The position numbers were made by a program, and so were the translations under genes. A DNA stretch of 64,000 nucleotides, from positions 248,001 through 312,000 of the forward strand of contig JAOUBJ010000005.1 of NCBI GenBank assembly GCA_029860345.1, in the 5' to 3' direction. This document shows, piece by piece, positions 18,901 to 26,816 of the stretch; the stretch's first letter is position 1; every line of letters begins with the position of its first letter. The notes below the pieces were generated by a model. It saw nothing but the letters and a program-made list of their open reading frames with translations, did not search any database and had not been told where the DNA came from. This DNA comes from Candidatus Zixiibacteriota bacterium. Its GTDB lineage: Bacteria > Zixibacteria > MSB-5A5 > GN15 > FEB-12.

Positions 18901-19997
18901 ACACGCCCTTGTCGCTGTCGGCAAACGTGGCTCTGCCGGACGGTAGCAGTGCCGGCGGCAATGCAACCGTGACGCCGACCTCAGGCAGCGTGAGTGCCAG
19001 TATTTCGATTGATATGAGTGGAGCCTCCGACGAAGAGGATAGTGAGATCGATGATGACATCGATGACGTTGAGGACGATGGCGAGGATGTCGTCGACTAT
19101 GACGCTCTTCTGGCCGAGTTTGTTTTGTCGGTGGCCGAGCTTGACGGCGTGGCCGCCGAGTTTGCCGGTATGGCTGAGTTCTTCGATCAACGTCTGCGCG
19201 AACTGCGTGAGGAGGCTTGCAACTCAAGCGACGTATCTTATGCCTTGACCAACTCCAAGAGTCAGGTCGAATTGTATTCGCTCTACCTGACCGGTCTCTA
19301 TGGAGTGTACGGTGAGATCATTGCCGCTCAGGCGACCGATCCGGAGAATCGCAGCCTCGGCAACGTGGAATCGGAGTTTACCCGATGTGTTGACCAGGAG
19401 GCCACTCTCGAAAATCGCCGCGAGAGCATGAGCACCGCCTACGGTACCTACCAGTGCGATGAAGATGAAGCCGAAACCGACGAAGGCGACCGCGCCAACG
19501 ACGACGCCGACCCGGACGACGTTGAAAGTGGGGCCGGCGACGGTGGTGGTGTGGAGGTGTGCGGTGACGGCATCGACAACGACGGCGACGACGAGATCGA
19601 TGAATGCGACGCCGGTTGTTGTGACAAGAATGTGCAGATCACGGTTACCGATTGCGGCACAGCCGACGACGACATATTCCTGGTCGCCGTCGATGGCGGC
19701 GATGTGGGAGTAACGCCCAAGGGTGCGGCCAACACCTTCAACGTCGAGTTGACACCGGGCGATCACTCCATTACCGTCACCTGTCTTGATGACGGCGGTG
19801 ATCCACTGGGCACCGATATTGGTACCGCCTGTGTCACGGTCGTAGTCTTTGGCGAAAGTCAGGCTATCGGCGGGGGTGAAATGGGCATACCGTATGGCGG
19901 CTCGCAGACGATCAGTTTCTATGTGTCGGAGGGACCGGTCTCGGCCAAGATAAACCGCACTTTCAACGGCGCTTCGTTGCGTGGACTGGAAAAATAG
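15957..19997 (+). CDS. giant secreted protein with tandem carboxypeptidase-regulatory-like/Ig-like repeats
   Basis: 1346 residues with a signal peptide (MKRTPFMFALTVWMLFAFALPTMA). The AGGAG site fixes the start. Residues 25-220 are helical and charged. About 375-430 is a carboxypeptidase-regulatory-like fold (VRGTVYEEV...GARVEF...DDGQYELLMEG). About 455-1020 holds at least six beta-sandwich repeats of the type VTISGxVxDxxGxGLxxAxV...TDGxGxFxLPP (for example VTISGYVHDLDGKGLPNTTV, VTISGSVVDEQGTGIAGAVV). An acidic linker (EEDSEIDDDIDDVEDDGED) and a helical segment follow. At about 1201-1222 is CGDGIDNDGDDEIDECDAGC, a calcium-binding-like motif found in surface proteins of several phyla. Likely a cell-surface adhesin or stalk. 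Confidence 0.75.
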   Translation: MKRTPFMFALTVWMLFAFALPTMAIDDEFKEAIQQTEDEWKAVRKTMQEGKGKFDDFRAKYKEYHDAVFSDSPEKGIELAKKLFNLSDGQTAAANDKVNQLREMFNELDKAGLSDKLEKASGYLDKADKYAGEAENLWEFTKKFDPDHAKDNPTYGLRLIGDLLKESAGKLEKIPLVGQILGKWVKAYGEVAGDFANALDRLGKKIDEFRGGSLCAQSGYRQDQQTAFKAAGGTNCLVYFASGIFPRMRGETYEGNSDYFLYDPGTKRGYLASKEAETVYRWHELLLERRALDPDWLASRANSLKPEIVSEARSYYTLFNGWKNKTDLGWIIIDKLGLYQDAYFYGRLDEETFVANYVLTDKHQAAVNAIIKEYEKYVLVRGTVYEEVDNNTRRSTGARVEFTFGGKSYSETTEDDGQYELLMEGKANEAIHEKVSKDKFDTIERDGRLPQKVTSGLDYTLGQGALSAVIKGTVTINTDPDQAAVACDAATVTAAAPQASGLGSATTAADGSYTLTVQIAQGVDVTCTATKDGSAGSATVKITGESHAGVDIVIDATSSDSAAAGPAWIINATVLDDNGQPLQNAVVSCSHNVASATTGADGTAVVGPIEVPENWQEEAFSVTLTPTVVAQGGIKVGGSAASVTYEGASPSAVTLSIPVIIPTAVTVSGRVTDANGVSVVGAVATGGGLAVTVAAGGSFSIGPFMLIKDSSITLMATLTDGANTYGGAPQTVAFDGANATISGVVIALDIETETDVTISGYVHDLDGKGLPNTTVTVPSGGSAVTDGAGHYTLPPFQHKLGTPVTISASLTDHQGTPVAGTAVCTPLADAATAPTIVLQVQQEKVHDVTISGSVVDEQGTGIAGAVVTSGSVSTSTDGSGSFALPPVELAANESAAVSATHTDGSTQLSGGPVTVTFDGTTTAIGGVVITMSAGTSPVTVTGTVNSSDGNPISGASVAGGGATATTDAGGAFSLGPIDHELNTPLSLSANVALPDGSSAGGNATVTPTSGSVSASISIDMSGASDEEDSEIDDDIDDVEDDGEDVVDYDALLAEFVLSVAELDGVAAEFAGMAEFFDQRLRELREEACNSSDVSYALTNSKSQVELYSLYLTGLYGVYGEIIAAQATDPENRSLGNVESEFTRCVDQEATLENRRESMSTAYGTYQCDEDEAETDEGDRANDDADPDDVESGAGDGGGVEVCGDGIDNDGDDEIDECDAGCCDKNVQITVTDCGTADDDIFLVAVDGGDVGVTPKGAANTFNVELTPGDHSITVTCLDDGGDPLGTDIGTACVTVVVFGESQAIGGGEMGIPYGGSQTISFYVSEGPVSAKINRTFNGASLRGLEK

Positions 19998-20027
19998 ACT
20001 CGACGAGATAGACTGTAGATTCGCTTT

Positions 20028-20060
20028 GAAGCGGTCGGTGTCACTTATGCCGACCGCTTC
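20028..20060 (+). terminator. hairpin at the end of the surface-protein operon
   Basis: Perfect 11-bp stem GAAGCGGTCGG (20028-20038) and CCGACCGCTTC (20050-20060), 11-base loop, followed on the plus strand by TTTGG. It lies 31 bases past the plus-strand stop and overlaps the last codons of the convergent glycosyltransferase gene. The T-run is short, so strength is uncertain. Confidence 0.55.
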
Positions 20061-21210
20061 TTTGGCCGGCCAGAATCTGGTCGTACACCTTGAGATAATC
20101 TTGAGCCATATTCTCAAGTGTCAGGTGCTCCTCGGCGAATCTTCGACATGCGGCATGATCGTCGAACCTCTGAAGGCGCATGATGCTGTCAACGAATCCG
20201 GATTGATCCTCAAACAGACAGGCAACCGACGCCGACTGGAGAATATCGGCGAAATGGCCCCTGTTGAACGACGCGACCGGCGTGCCCGAAGCCAATGCCT
20301 CGGCCACTACCAACCCGAAAGGTTCTACCCAGCGTGAATCCTCCATGCCCGAGGGAAAGAGCAAAGCAGCGGCATGACTCAGCAGCAATCGCTTCTGCCC
20401 TTCGTTCACCTCACCGACATGGACAATCTTGCCGGTATACTCGTCCACGTCACTGCTGCACACCCGTTTGATGGTTGCATCCAGGTCATCCGGTACGACA
20501 GTAATGTCGAAGAACTCCTGTTGTAATCTTTCCACATAGTCCCGATCACTCCCCGGCATCGCCTTACCGGCCACGATCAGGCTGGCACCGGCAGAGCGAA
20601 CGGCTCGGCAAGCCGAGAGCACGGCTTTTCTGGGCAGCAAGTCGCCAATATAGAGCATGAACCGACGACGCTCACATGATGCATCAAAACTCCGAACATC
20701 GATACCGTTGAGTGTGGTAAATATAGTGTCCGGACCGCCGGCCGCTTTGAGTTGCTCGACATGGCCGGGAGAAACTCCCGAGAAGTGCAGGCGTTCGTGC
20801 CGGGTCGACGTCAGTTCGGCGAAAGACTCTGTCAGGTACGGCAAGGTATGTATCGTCACAAGAACCGGCGCGTTCAACTTCAGCAGGCGGCGTACCAGGG
20901 CGGCATCTTCGAAATGCGTGTTGATGATATCGTAATCGCCGCCGACCAGCCCGACCACAATGTTGTCGATGATGCCTTCAAGCTCGGCATGGTAATCGTC
21001 TATCGAAAAATGCTCATACTTTTCGACCAACGGTTGATCGAGATAGCTCACACAGTCGACACCTTCAAGAGTGCCGCCCGGTTTGAACAAGGTAAACGAA
21101 ACATCACGCTGCCGGAAGGCCGACGAAAGATTGTACAAGACACGTTCGACACCGCCATAGCCGACCGGAGGAATATCGAGAAAGGGATATGCAACAAGTG
21201 CCACTCTCAT
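20041..21210 (-). CDS. GT4-family glycosyltransferase
   Basis: A 389-residue GT-B glycosyltransferase. The N-terminal domain opens MRVALVAYPFLDIPPVGYGGVERV, with the Gly-rich acceptor loop typical of GT4. The C-terminal domain contains FMLYIGDLLPRKAV, LIVAGKAMPGSD and the E-x7-E motif EPFGLVVAEALASGTPV that binds the sugar nucleotide. It is cytoplasmic or membrane-associated and probably acts on a surface glycan. Its start overlaps the stop of the upstream radical SAM gene by four bases (21207-21210), implying coupled expression. Confidence 0.88.
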   Translation of the reverse strand: MRVALVAYPFLDIPPVGYGGVERVLYNLSSAFRQRDVSFTLFKPGGTLEGVDCVSYLDQPLVEKYEHFSIDDYHAELEGIIDNIVVGLVGGDYDIINTHFEDAALVRRLLKLNAPVLVTIHTLPYLTESFAELTSTRHERLHFSGVSPGHVEQLKAAGGPDTIFTTLNGIDVRSFDASCERRRFMLYIGDLLPRKAVLSACRAVRSAGASLIVAGKAMPGSDRDYVERLQQEFFDITVVPDDLDATIKRVCSSDVDEYTGKIVHVGEVNEGQKRLLLSHAAALLFPSGMEDSRWVEPFGLVVAEALASGTPVASFNRGHFADILQSASVACLFEDQSGFVDSIMRLQRFDDHAACRRFAEEHLTLENMAQDYLKVYDQILAGQRSGRHK

Positions 21211-22907
21211 GTAGACGTCCCAGGTTCGGTCTTGAGTGCATGCCTAAAGAGCAAGTAGCGATTGTGCGACAGTGAACTTCGAATGGCCAGAGGATAGTAT
21301 TCCTCCGAATAGATCTTCAACAGATCGGACGAATCGATCAGCCGTTCGTTGAGCCGGGAGACAAAACGACATCGATCATCGGTATCGCATGAGACCACTC
21401 CAAAATGAGAAGGCTCGCGACCGATATCGGAGTTCGGTTCGAGACGATAGGGACCGACGAAGGCCGCGTCGATCACAGCAGACACCTCTGATAGTTTCTG
21501 CATGTCATCTTGAAGTTCATCTTTGGTTTGAGTCGGGAATCCGCTTATCAACCAGATAGCCTGTCTCAAACGGGCGGTGTGAGTGTCTTTCAAAACACGC
21601 TCTACCAGTTCAGGACTGGTGCCCTTCTTCATCAGCCGCATAAGCCGCCGGTTAAAAGTCTCCACACCGTAGAGAACCAAACGGCATCCCCGCAGGTAGG
21701 TATCACGCAACAAGGCAGGTGTCAGGGCCTTGTCGATTCGCAGATAGCTGAACCATCGCAGCCTGGTTTCCGGATCAGTCGAGGCCAGGGACGCCACCAA
21801 CCGGCTCAACCAATCCGGCTTGAGCGCTTCATCGACAAACTGAAACTGCCCGGTCTGATGGCGATGTCGCAGTTCGGTGAGTTCCCGGGCGACTTTGGTT
21901 GCATCTTTTTCGCGGTAGTGCGTTCGATATCCTTCCTCATGATCGCAAAAACTGCACAACCCCCAATAGCATCCGCGTGATGCCTGATAAGGCAGCAGAG
22001 GTTGCGCCATGAGGTATCCATCGTCAATGGGTAAGCCATCGAATGAGGGCGGTTCCAGATCATCGAGTTTCTCAAAGCGTCCATAGCTCACGCTTACCCT
22101 GCCGACGTCCGAGGACGCGATAACATTGTCCGGTAAGCGACGGCCGGACGCTTCTTCCTCGACGCTCCACGAAGCCAATTCGGAAAGGGCCACTTCTCCC
22201 TCACCGAGTACAAACTGATCGACCAACGGTTGCCACCAAACGTCCTGTGATGTCGATAGCTTTCGCAGGATGTTCCCAATCAAAGAGCCACCCCACACGA
22301 TTCGACCGGCATACTCCCGACGCAACTTAGCTGAACAGATCACGGCCGCGGCCAGTTGATCACTCCCGGAGATCGAGAAACCAACCACGCTCGGCCGCTC
22401 ATGGTTGATCTCGCGCAGGCAGTGAAGCTCAAAGAGGCGTGTCAATTCGCATACGGTGTTTGTCGCGCACGCCTCGGATTCTATCAACTCGTTCAACGCA
22501 CGGCCTTGGCGCACGAAGTAGCCGTAGTGAATCAGAGCATCCACGACATTCAGGCCAGGCAGGTCCCACTTGTCAATTCCCGATCGAATGTCATTGAAAG
22601 TCAGATTTGCTTCGGTCAGACCCACTGCAGCCAGGGGATCGGGTCGGAACTCGCCTCCGGTAAGCACAACCCGGTGCTCAAAGGGGAGAGTGTTTTGAAA
22701 AGCCGTCTGGTTGCAAGCGTCATCGAGAGCATCATGCAGGACTTCTTCGCAGATGCTTTTGAAATAAGCCTGGTTCAAATCGAACTGCCGACAGGCAATG
22801 TCATGCTGCCTCATGTAGGCCGTCAGCGATGCGGTCGCGGCCGGTGGGGCGTACATATCCCACAAAGGTGGGTGAATCAAGTATACTGAGGGATGCCGAT
22901 TATCCAC
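21207..22907 (-). CDS. B12-binding-type radical SAM enzyme
   Basis: 566 residues. The opening VYLIHPPLWDMYAPPAATASLTAYMRQ is the start of cobalamin-binding-like domains in class B radical SAM proteins, but the usual DxHxxG B12 contact is not evident. VVGFSISGSDQLAAAV and VVWGGS-like strands follow. The radical SAM core has the cluster motif GCYWGLCSFCDH near residue 310, with spacing C-x4-C-x2-C, as in several uncharacterised B12-type subfamilies; the common form is C-x3-C-x2-C. QFQFVDEALKPDWL and LRWFSYLRID continue the barrel. The coupled glycosyltransferase suggests modification of a sugar, lipid or peptide; substrate unknown. Confidence 0.85.
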   Translation of the reverse strand: MDNRHPSVYLIHPPLWDMYAPPAATASLTAYMRQHDIACRQFDLNQAYFKSICEEVLHDALDDACNQTAFQNTLPFEHRVVLTGGEFRPDPLAAVGLTEANLTFNDIRSGIDKWDLPGLNVVDALIHYGYFVRQGRALNELIESEACATNTVCELTRLFELHCLREINHERPSVVGFSISGSDQLAAAVICSAKLRREYAGRIVWGGSLIGNILRKLSTSQDVWWQPLVDQFVLGEGEVALSELASWSVEEEASGRRLPDNVIASSDVGRVSVSYGRFEKLDDLEPPSFDGLPIDDGYLMAQPLLPYQASRGCYWGLCSFCDHEEGYRTHYREKDATKVARELTELRHRHQTGQFQFVDEALKPDWLSRLVASLASTDPETRLRWFSYLRIDKALTPALLRDTYLRGCRLVLYGVETFNRRLMRLMKKGTSPELVERVLKDTHTARLRQAIWLISGFPTQTKDELQDDMQKLSEVSAVIDAAFVGPYRLEPNSDIGREPSHFGVVSCDTDDRCRFVSRLNERLIDSSDLLKIYSEEYYPLAIRSSLSHNRYLLFRHALKTEPGTST

Positions 22908-22995
22908 GCGCAGTTGTTCTCATCGTAAAGACCATAACCAATATACGATCAATTGGCCAACATCGCAATGCCGGCAACGTTTGGACAGTGCAAAC

Positions 22996-23011
22996 CGGCG
23001 ACCGGTCGCCG
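22996..23011. promoter_or_regulatory. perfect 16-bp palindrome between divergent genes
   Basis: CGGCGACCGGTCGCCG is its own reverse complement. It lies 89 bases upstream of the radical SAM gene start and 68 bases upstream of the site-2 protease gene start, a position expected for an operator serving one or both. No regulator gene is adjacent, and a structural or chance role cannot be excluded. Confidence 0.4.
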
Positions 23012-23078
23012 ACCGATAGTTGGCAAAAAACAAAAAAAACTGGGGAACAGAGCAGTATTCGGTTAGATTCCGGGTGAT

Positions 23079-24173
23079 ATGGAACAGCAGGAACGAAAAG
23101 TACGCGTAATCATGTCCCTCTTGCAGGACCTGTTTGAGATTTCGGCCGTATATCGTCAGAACCAGCGCTTGGTATTCAGTTTGAATTGCCGCTACCAGCG
23201 CGAACGGTCGGTCAAGATGATCACTGATCGGCTGCAAACCGCCGGTTACCGTTTTCGTCTGGACAACGATGGTGACATGCTTCTATTGAACATAGATCCC
23301 AGAGCGCGGGTGAGGATTCCGCCTTTGAATATCATCCTGTTCCTGGCTACGCTGTTTACGGTATATGTCGTATCAGTGTTTTTCCGTTTCATCCTGTCGG
23401 CGCCAAGCTTCGAGGCGGCTGTGGACGGCGCCCTGCAAGCGTTGTCCCGGGGTGCAGGATTGGTGTTCACCCTGGCCTTGATGTCGATACTCATTGTGCA
23501 CGAGATGGGTCATTATATAGCCAGTCGACGTCGCAATATTGTAACAACCTGGCCCTATTTCATTCCCGCACCGACGTTGATAGGCACCTTTGGCGCCGTG
23601 ATAAAATCCAAATCACCATTTTGGAACCGGCGCGACCTGATCGAGGTCGGGGCGGCCGGGCCTATTGCCGGATGGCTGGTGGCTCTGGCCTGGTTGTGGT
23701 ACGGACTCTCGCAAACGGGAACGATCGCACCCGACGTACTTGAGCCGGGAGCCATACCTTTCGGGATGGAGGGTGAGTCGATCCTGATGCGTCTGTCCAC
23801 CTGGCTGCTGGTTGGACCGGCACCGGCAGGCCATGTTTACTCATTGAGCGAGGCCGCCTTTGCAGGCTGGGTGGGGTTGCTGGTCACGGCCATCAATATG
23901 CTGCCCATCGGTATGCTCGATGGCGGCCATGTCGTCTATGGCTTGTTGAAACGACGCCAGCATCTGTTGGGGAAACTGGCCGTTCTGGGCCTGTTGGCTC
24001 TCGGCTTCCAGACTCCGATGTGGTGGTTGTTCGCAGGCTTCGGGCTATTCCTGGGGATGAATCATCCGCCTACTCTGAACGATGGTCGCCCCCTGAGTAG
24101 GGCTGCGAAAATTATGGGGTGGGTGGCGCTGGTGATATTGGCGCTGTCGTTTACACCGATGCCTTTTCGCTAA
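23079..24173 (+). CDS. site-2 protease family intramembrane metallopeptidase (M50)
   Basis: 364 residues with about seven to eight hydrophobic segments. The zinc motif HEMGH (His141, Glu142, His145) sits in LIVHEMGHYIASRRRN. The second motif NMLPIGMLDGGH supplies the third ligand, Asp281. FGAVIKSKSPFWNRRDLIEVGAAGPIAG matches the EGY1/archaeal-like S2P group. An N-terminal soluble stretch of about 75 residues precedes the first helix. The start at 23079 is tentative; ATG 23112 is an alternative. Likely role: cleavage of membrane-anchored regulators. Its 3' end overlaps the convergent HD-GYP gene by 23 bases. Confidence 0.88.
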   Translation: MEQQERKVRVIMSLLQDLFEISAVYRQNQRLVFSLNCRYQRERSVKMITDRLQTAGYRFRLDNDGDMLLLNIDPRARVRIPPLNIILFLATLFTVYVVSVFFRFILSAPSFEAAVDGALQALSRGAGLVFTLALMSILIVHEMGHYIASRRRNIVTTWPYFIPAPTLIGTFGAVIKSKSPFWNRRDLIEVGAAGPIAGWLVALAWLWYGLSQTGTIAPDVLEPGAIPFGMEGESILMRLSTWLLVGPAPAGHVYSLSEAAFAGWVGLLVTAINMLPIGMLDGGHVVYGLLKRRQHLLGKLAVLGLLALGFQTPMWWLFAGFGLFLGMNHPPTLNDGRPLSRAAKIMGWVALVILALSFTPMPFR

Positions 24174-25668
24174 CCTTAAGAGCAGCGATTTTACTTACAT
24201 CCATTTCCCGGCCGTACTTGGCGGCGAAATCGATCTCCCCTTGCCGCAACAGGTCCAACAAGACATCCACAATGGCCGGATCGAACTGGGTCGATCTGTA
24301 TTTGACAAGCTCGTTGACGGCCACCTCAAGATCAGCTCCTTTTCGGTAAGGTCGATCGGACAAGATAGCATCCAGCGTATCGGCAACCGTCAGCAGTCGA
24401 CCCTCAATCGGTATTCCCTCCCCCTTGAGGCCACGCGGGTAGCCGCTACCGTCATACCATTCATGGTGTGCTATGATGTACGGTACGGCTGGACGGAAGA
24501 GATCAATGCCATCGATTATCTTTAGTCCCAGTTCCGGATGGGTTTGCATCTTGCGGCGTTCTTCGTCGGTCAGTCGATCCGGCTTGTTGAGAATACCGTC
24601 GGGGACGCCCAGCTTACCTATATCGTGCAGAGTGCAACCCATGATGAGATGCTCGATGCGACGTTCGTCCCAACCAAGCTGCCGGGCGATCAGTTCGGCC
24701 AGCTTGGTAACACGATCGGTATGACCGGCTGTGTATTGATCGCGTGCTTCAATGGCGTTGGCCAGCCCTTTGATGGCCTGAAGGTAGGATGTGTGCAAGT
24801 CCTCGTAATGGCGATAATTGGCAATAGCGGCCGCCGCTGAGTTAGCCAGGATAGCCAACACATCGATCTCCCCCGGCGTCAAACGGTCGAATCGAGATTC
24901 GATCAACAGATTGATGACACCATGGAACCGTCGCCTGACAAAAATCGGTTGTGATATCCAGATCCGTGTTCGCGTCTCACCGTCTGCGTCTATCTCATCT
25001 TTGGAAATGCTCGGCTTACTACTGCGCGTGTAGGTGAATTTATCGACAGTGGCGTTGTCGAGTACGCCGTCCGGTGGAAGTTCCTCTTCGCCTGCGTATA
25101 TCTTCCGCACCACCTCTTTGGTTTGCGGATCTGTCTCGATTATGCCGACCGCGGTGGCATCCATTTCTTTGCGACAGGAGCGAGCTACCATGGCCAGAAA
25201 ATCATCGATTTCAATATCGGCATTGGCCGCACCGGCGACTTTCAAGAACTCCACTTGACCTTTTAGATGCAGGTTTTCACGAACCACCTGTTGATGCTCC
25301 AAACCGCGTTTGATGGTCGCCTTGAGCAACTCCAGACGAAACGGCTTCACCAGAAAGTCATAAGCACCTTTGCGCAAGACTGAGATGGCAGTCTGGACAG
25401 TCGGGTGGGCAGTCATCAGAATCACCGTGGCGTCGCCGTGGCTGGCCAGTGCGGTCTCAAGCACCTGGACACCGGTATGCTCGCCCATTACCAAATCGGT
25501 CAGCACCAGATCGACGGGATTCTGTTCTATATGAGTAAGAGCCAAAGCCGGGTCGGAGAATGCCCGGACGTCGTACTTCTCCGACGACAAAGCCTCGACG
25601 ATGATGTTACATATATACTTTTCGTCGTCGACGACAACAATACTTATGGGTTGGTTTCTGGTCATCAT
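24151..25668 (-). CDS. response regulator with REC, GAF and HD-GYP domains
   Basis: 505 residues. REC domain 1-125: acidic pair Asp14-Asp15, phospho-acceptor Asp58 (LVLTDLVMG), conserved Lys in DFLVKPF. A GAF-like domain occupies about 160-300 (ATAVGIIETDPQT, FHGVINLLIESRFD). HD-GYP domain 305-490: GHTDRVTKLAELIARQLG, HDIGKLGVPDGIL, HHEWYDGSGYPRGL and ADTLDAILSDRPYRK, all key metal and GYP residues present. It should hydrolyse cyclic di-GMP or a related dinucleotide in response to a kinase signal. No cognate kinase is adjacent. Confidence 0.95.
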   Translation of the reverse strand: MMTRNQPISIVVVDDEKYICNIIVEALSSEKYDVRAFSDPALALTHIEQNPVDLVLTDLVMGEHTGVQVLETALASHGDATVILMTAHPTVQTAISVLRKGAYDFLVKPFRLELLKATIKRGLEHQQVVRENLHLKGQVEFLKVAGAANADIEIDDFLAMVARSCRKEMDATAVGIIETDPQTKEVVRKIYAGEEELPPDGVLDNATVDKFTYTRSSKPSISKDEIDADGETRTRIWISQPIFVRRRFHGVINLLIESRFDRLTPGEIDVLAILANSAAAAIANYRHYEDLHTSYLQAIKGLANAIEARDQYTAGHTDRVTKLAELIARQLGWDERRIEHLIMGCTLHDIGKLGVPDGILNKPDRLTDEERRKMQTHPELGLKIIDGIDLFRPAVPYIIAHHEWYDGSGYPRGLKGEGIPIEGRLLTVADTLDAILSDRPYRKGADLEVAVNELVKYRSTQFDPAIVDVLLDLLRQGEIDFAAKYGREMDVSKIAALKVSEKASV

Positions 25669-25713
25669 AACTATTCTCTTACCACCATCTCATCTATCGG
25701 ACGATCAAAGGGA

Positions 25714-25735
25714 AAGCCCACCGGACGGTGGGCTT
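25714..25735 (-). terminator. intrinsic terminator of lipA
   Basis: Stem AAGCCCACC (25714-25722) and GGTGGGCTT (25727-25735) with a four-base loop. Read on the minus strand it is followed by TTCCCTTT. It lies 33 bases past the lipA stop and before the HD-GYP gene, which therefore probably has its own promoter. Confidence 0.7.
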
Positions 25736-25767
25736 CTGTTTAATAATTGGACTTGTGATTTGTGCGC

Positions 25768-26625
25768 TTACAGATTCACGTATTCTTCAGCCCGATAAGA
25801 GGACCTGACCAACGGTGCCGAGACGACTTTGGGTATACCGGCCATCATAGCTTGCTCCCCCAACGATGTAAACTCCTCCGGCGGTACATATCGAACAACC
25901 GGCAGATGGGATTTCGATGGAGCCAGGTACTGGCCGATCGTGAGCATGGAAACCTCAATGGACGCGAGATCATCAAAGACTCTTCGCAGTTCCTCGGCCG
26001 TTTCGCCAAGCCCCAGCATTAATCCCGACTTGGTGACGATCTGAGATCGGCGGCCTACCTCTCTAAGGAGGTCCAACGAACGTTGGTACACGGCGCCGGG
26101 CCGAACTCGACGATAGAGTCGCGGCACTGTCTCTACGTTGTGGTTGAAAACTTCCGGGCGGGCATCAATGATTATGTCGATAGCTTGGGGAGCATTTCGA
26201 AAATCGGGCGTCAGTATCTCAATGGAAGCGGTGGGTAGTTCTTTTCTGATCGCTTCAATAGTTCTGGCAAAATGAGTCGCCCCGCCATCGGGCAGATCAT
26301 CTCGATTAACCGAAGTTACCACGACATGATTCAGCTTGAGTTCTGCTACCATCTGAGCCAACCGGGCCGGTTCATCAGGATCAACCGGCTGCGGCTTGCC
26401 GGTACCGATATTGCAAAAACGACAGCCACGGGTACACAGTGGCCCCAGGATCAAAAAAGTTGCCGTGCCTCGATTGAAACATTCGCCCCGGTTGGGACAA
26501 CCGGCTGCCTGGCAGACGGTGTTGAGCTTGAGATGGTTCAACATACGGTCAACGCGGCGATATCCGACGCCCGTGAATCCGCTTACCTTCAGCCACTTAG
26601 GCTTTTGAATTGTCTGTACTGCCAT
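25768..26625 (-). CDS. lipA: lipoyl synthase LipA
   Basis: 285 residues. LipA inserts two sulfurs into octanoyl groups on the E2 subunits of 2-oxoacid dehydrogenases and on GcvH. The auxiliary cluster ligands are Cys38, Cys43 and Cys49 (VCQAAGCPNRGEC). The radical SAM cluster ligands are Cys64, Cys68 and Cys71 (CTRGCRFC). VNRDDLPDGGATHFA, FNHNVETVPRLY and MLGLGETAEE are family hallmarks. The C-terminal RSSY motif, whose Ser binds the auxiliary cluster, is present. Length is standard. lipB is not in the window. Confidence 0.97.
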   Translation of the reverse strand: MAVQTIQKPKWLKVSGFTGVGYRRVDRMLNHLKLNTVCQAAGCPNRGECFNRGTATFLILGPLCTRGCRFCNIGTGKPQPVDPDEPARLAQMVAELKLNHVVVTSVNRDDLPDGGATHFARTIEAIRKELPTASIEILTPDFRNAPQAIDIIIDARPEVFNHNVETVPRLYRRVRPGAVYQRSLDLLREVGRRSQIVTKSGLMLGLGETAEELRRVFDDLASIEVSMLTIGQYLAPSKSHLPVVRYVPPEEFTSLGEQAMMAGIPKVVSAPLVRSSYRAEEYVNL

Positions 26626-26816
26626 GCTCCGAGTCTATCTTTGGCGGTCTCTGTTTCCGACCGGTTTCAACTTCTGTTTTCACTCACCTTCTAACACCCG
26701 AAGGCATAAACTTGTTCGCACCAATTCAATTGGCCTGCCGGGCGGCTAATAATATAAGGGGATAGGCCGATAATCAAGAGAAACAAGGGAATAGCTAGCT
26801 ATAGAGGAGTATGCGC

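Noticed and set aside
16585-19741. Several long readings antisense to or out of frame with the giant repeat protein
   Set aside because: They are by-products of its GC-rich repetitive coding sequence; the plus-strand frame has a signal peptide and recognisable domains.
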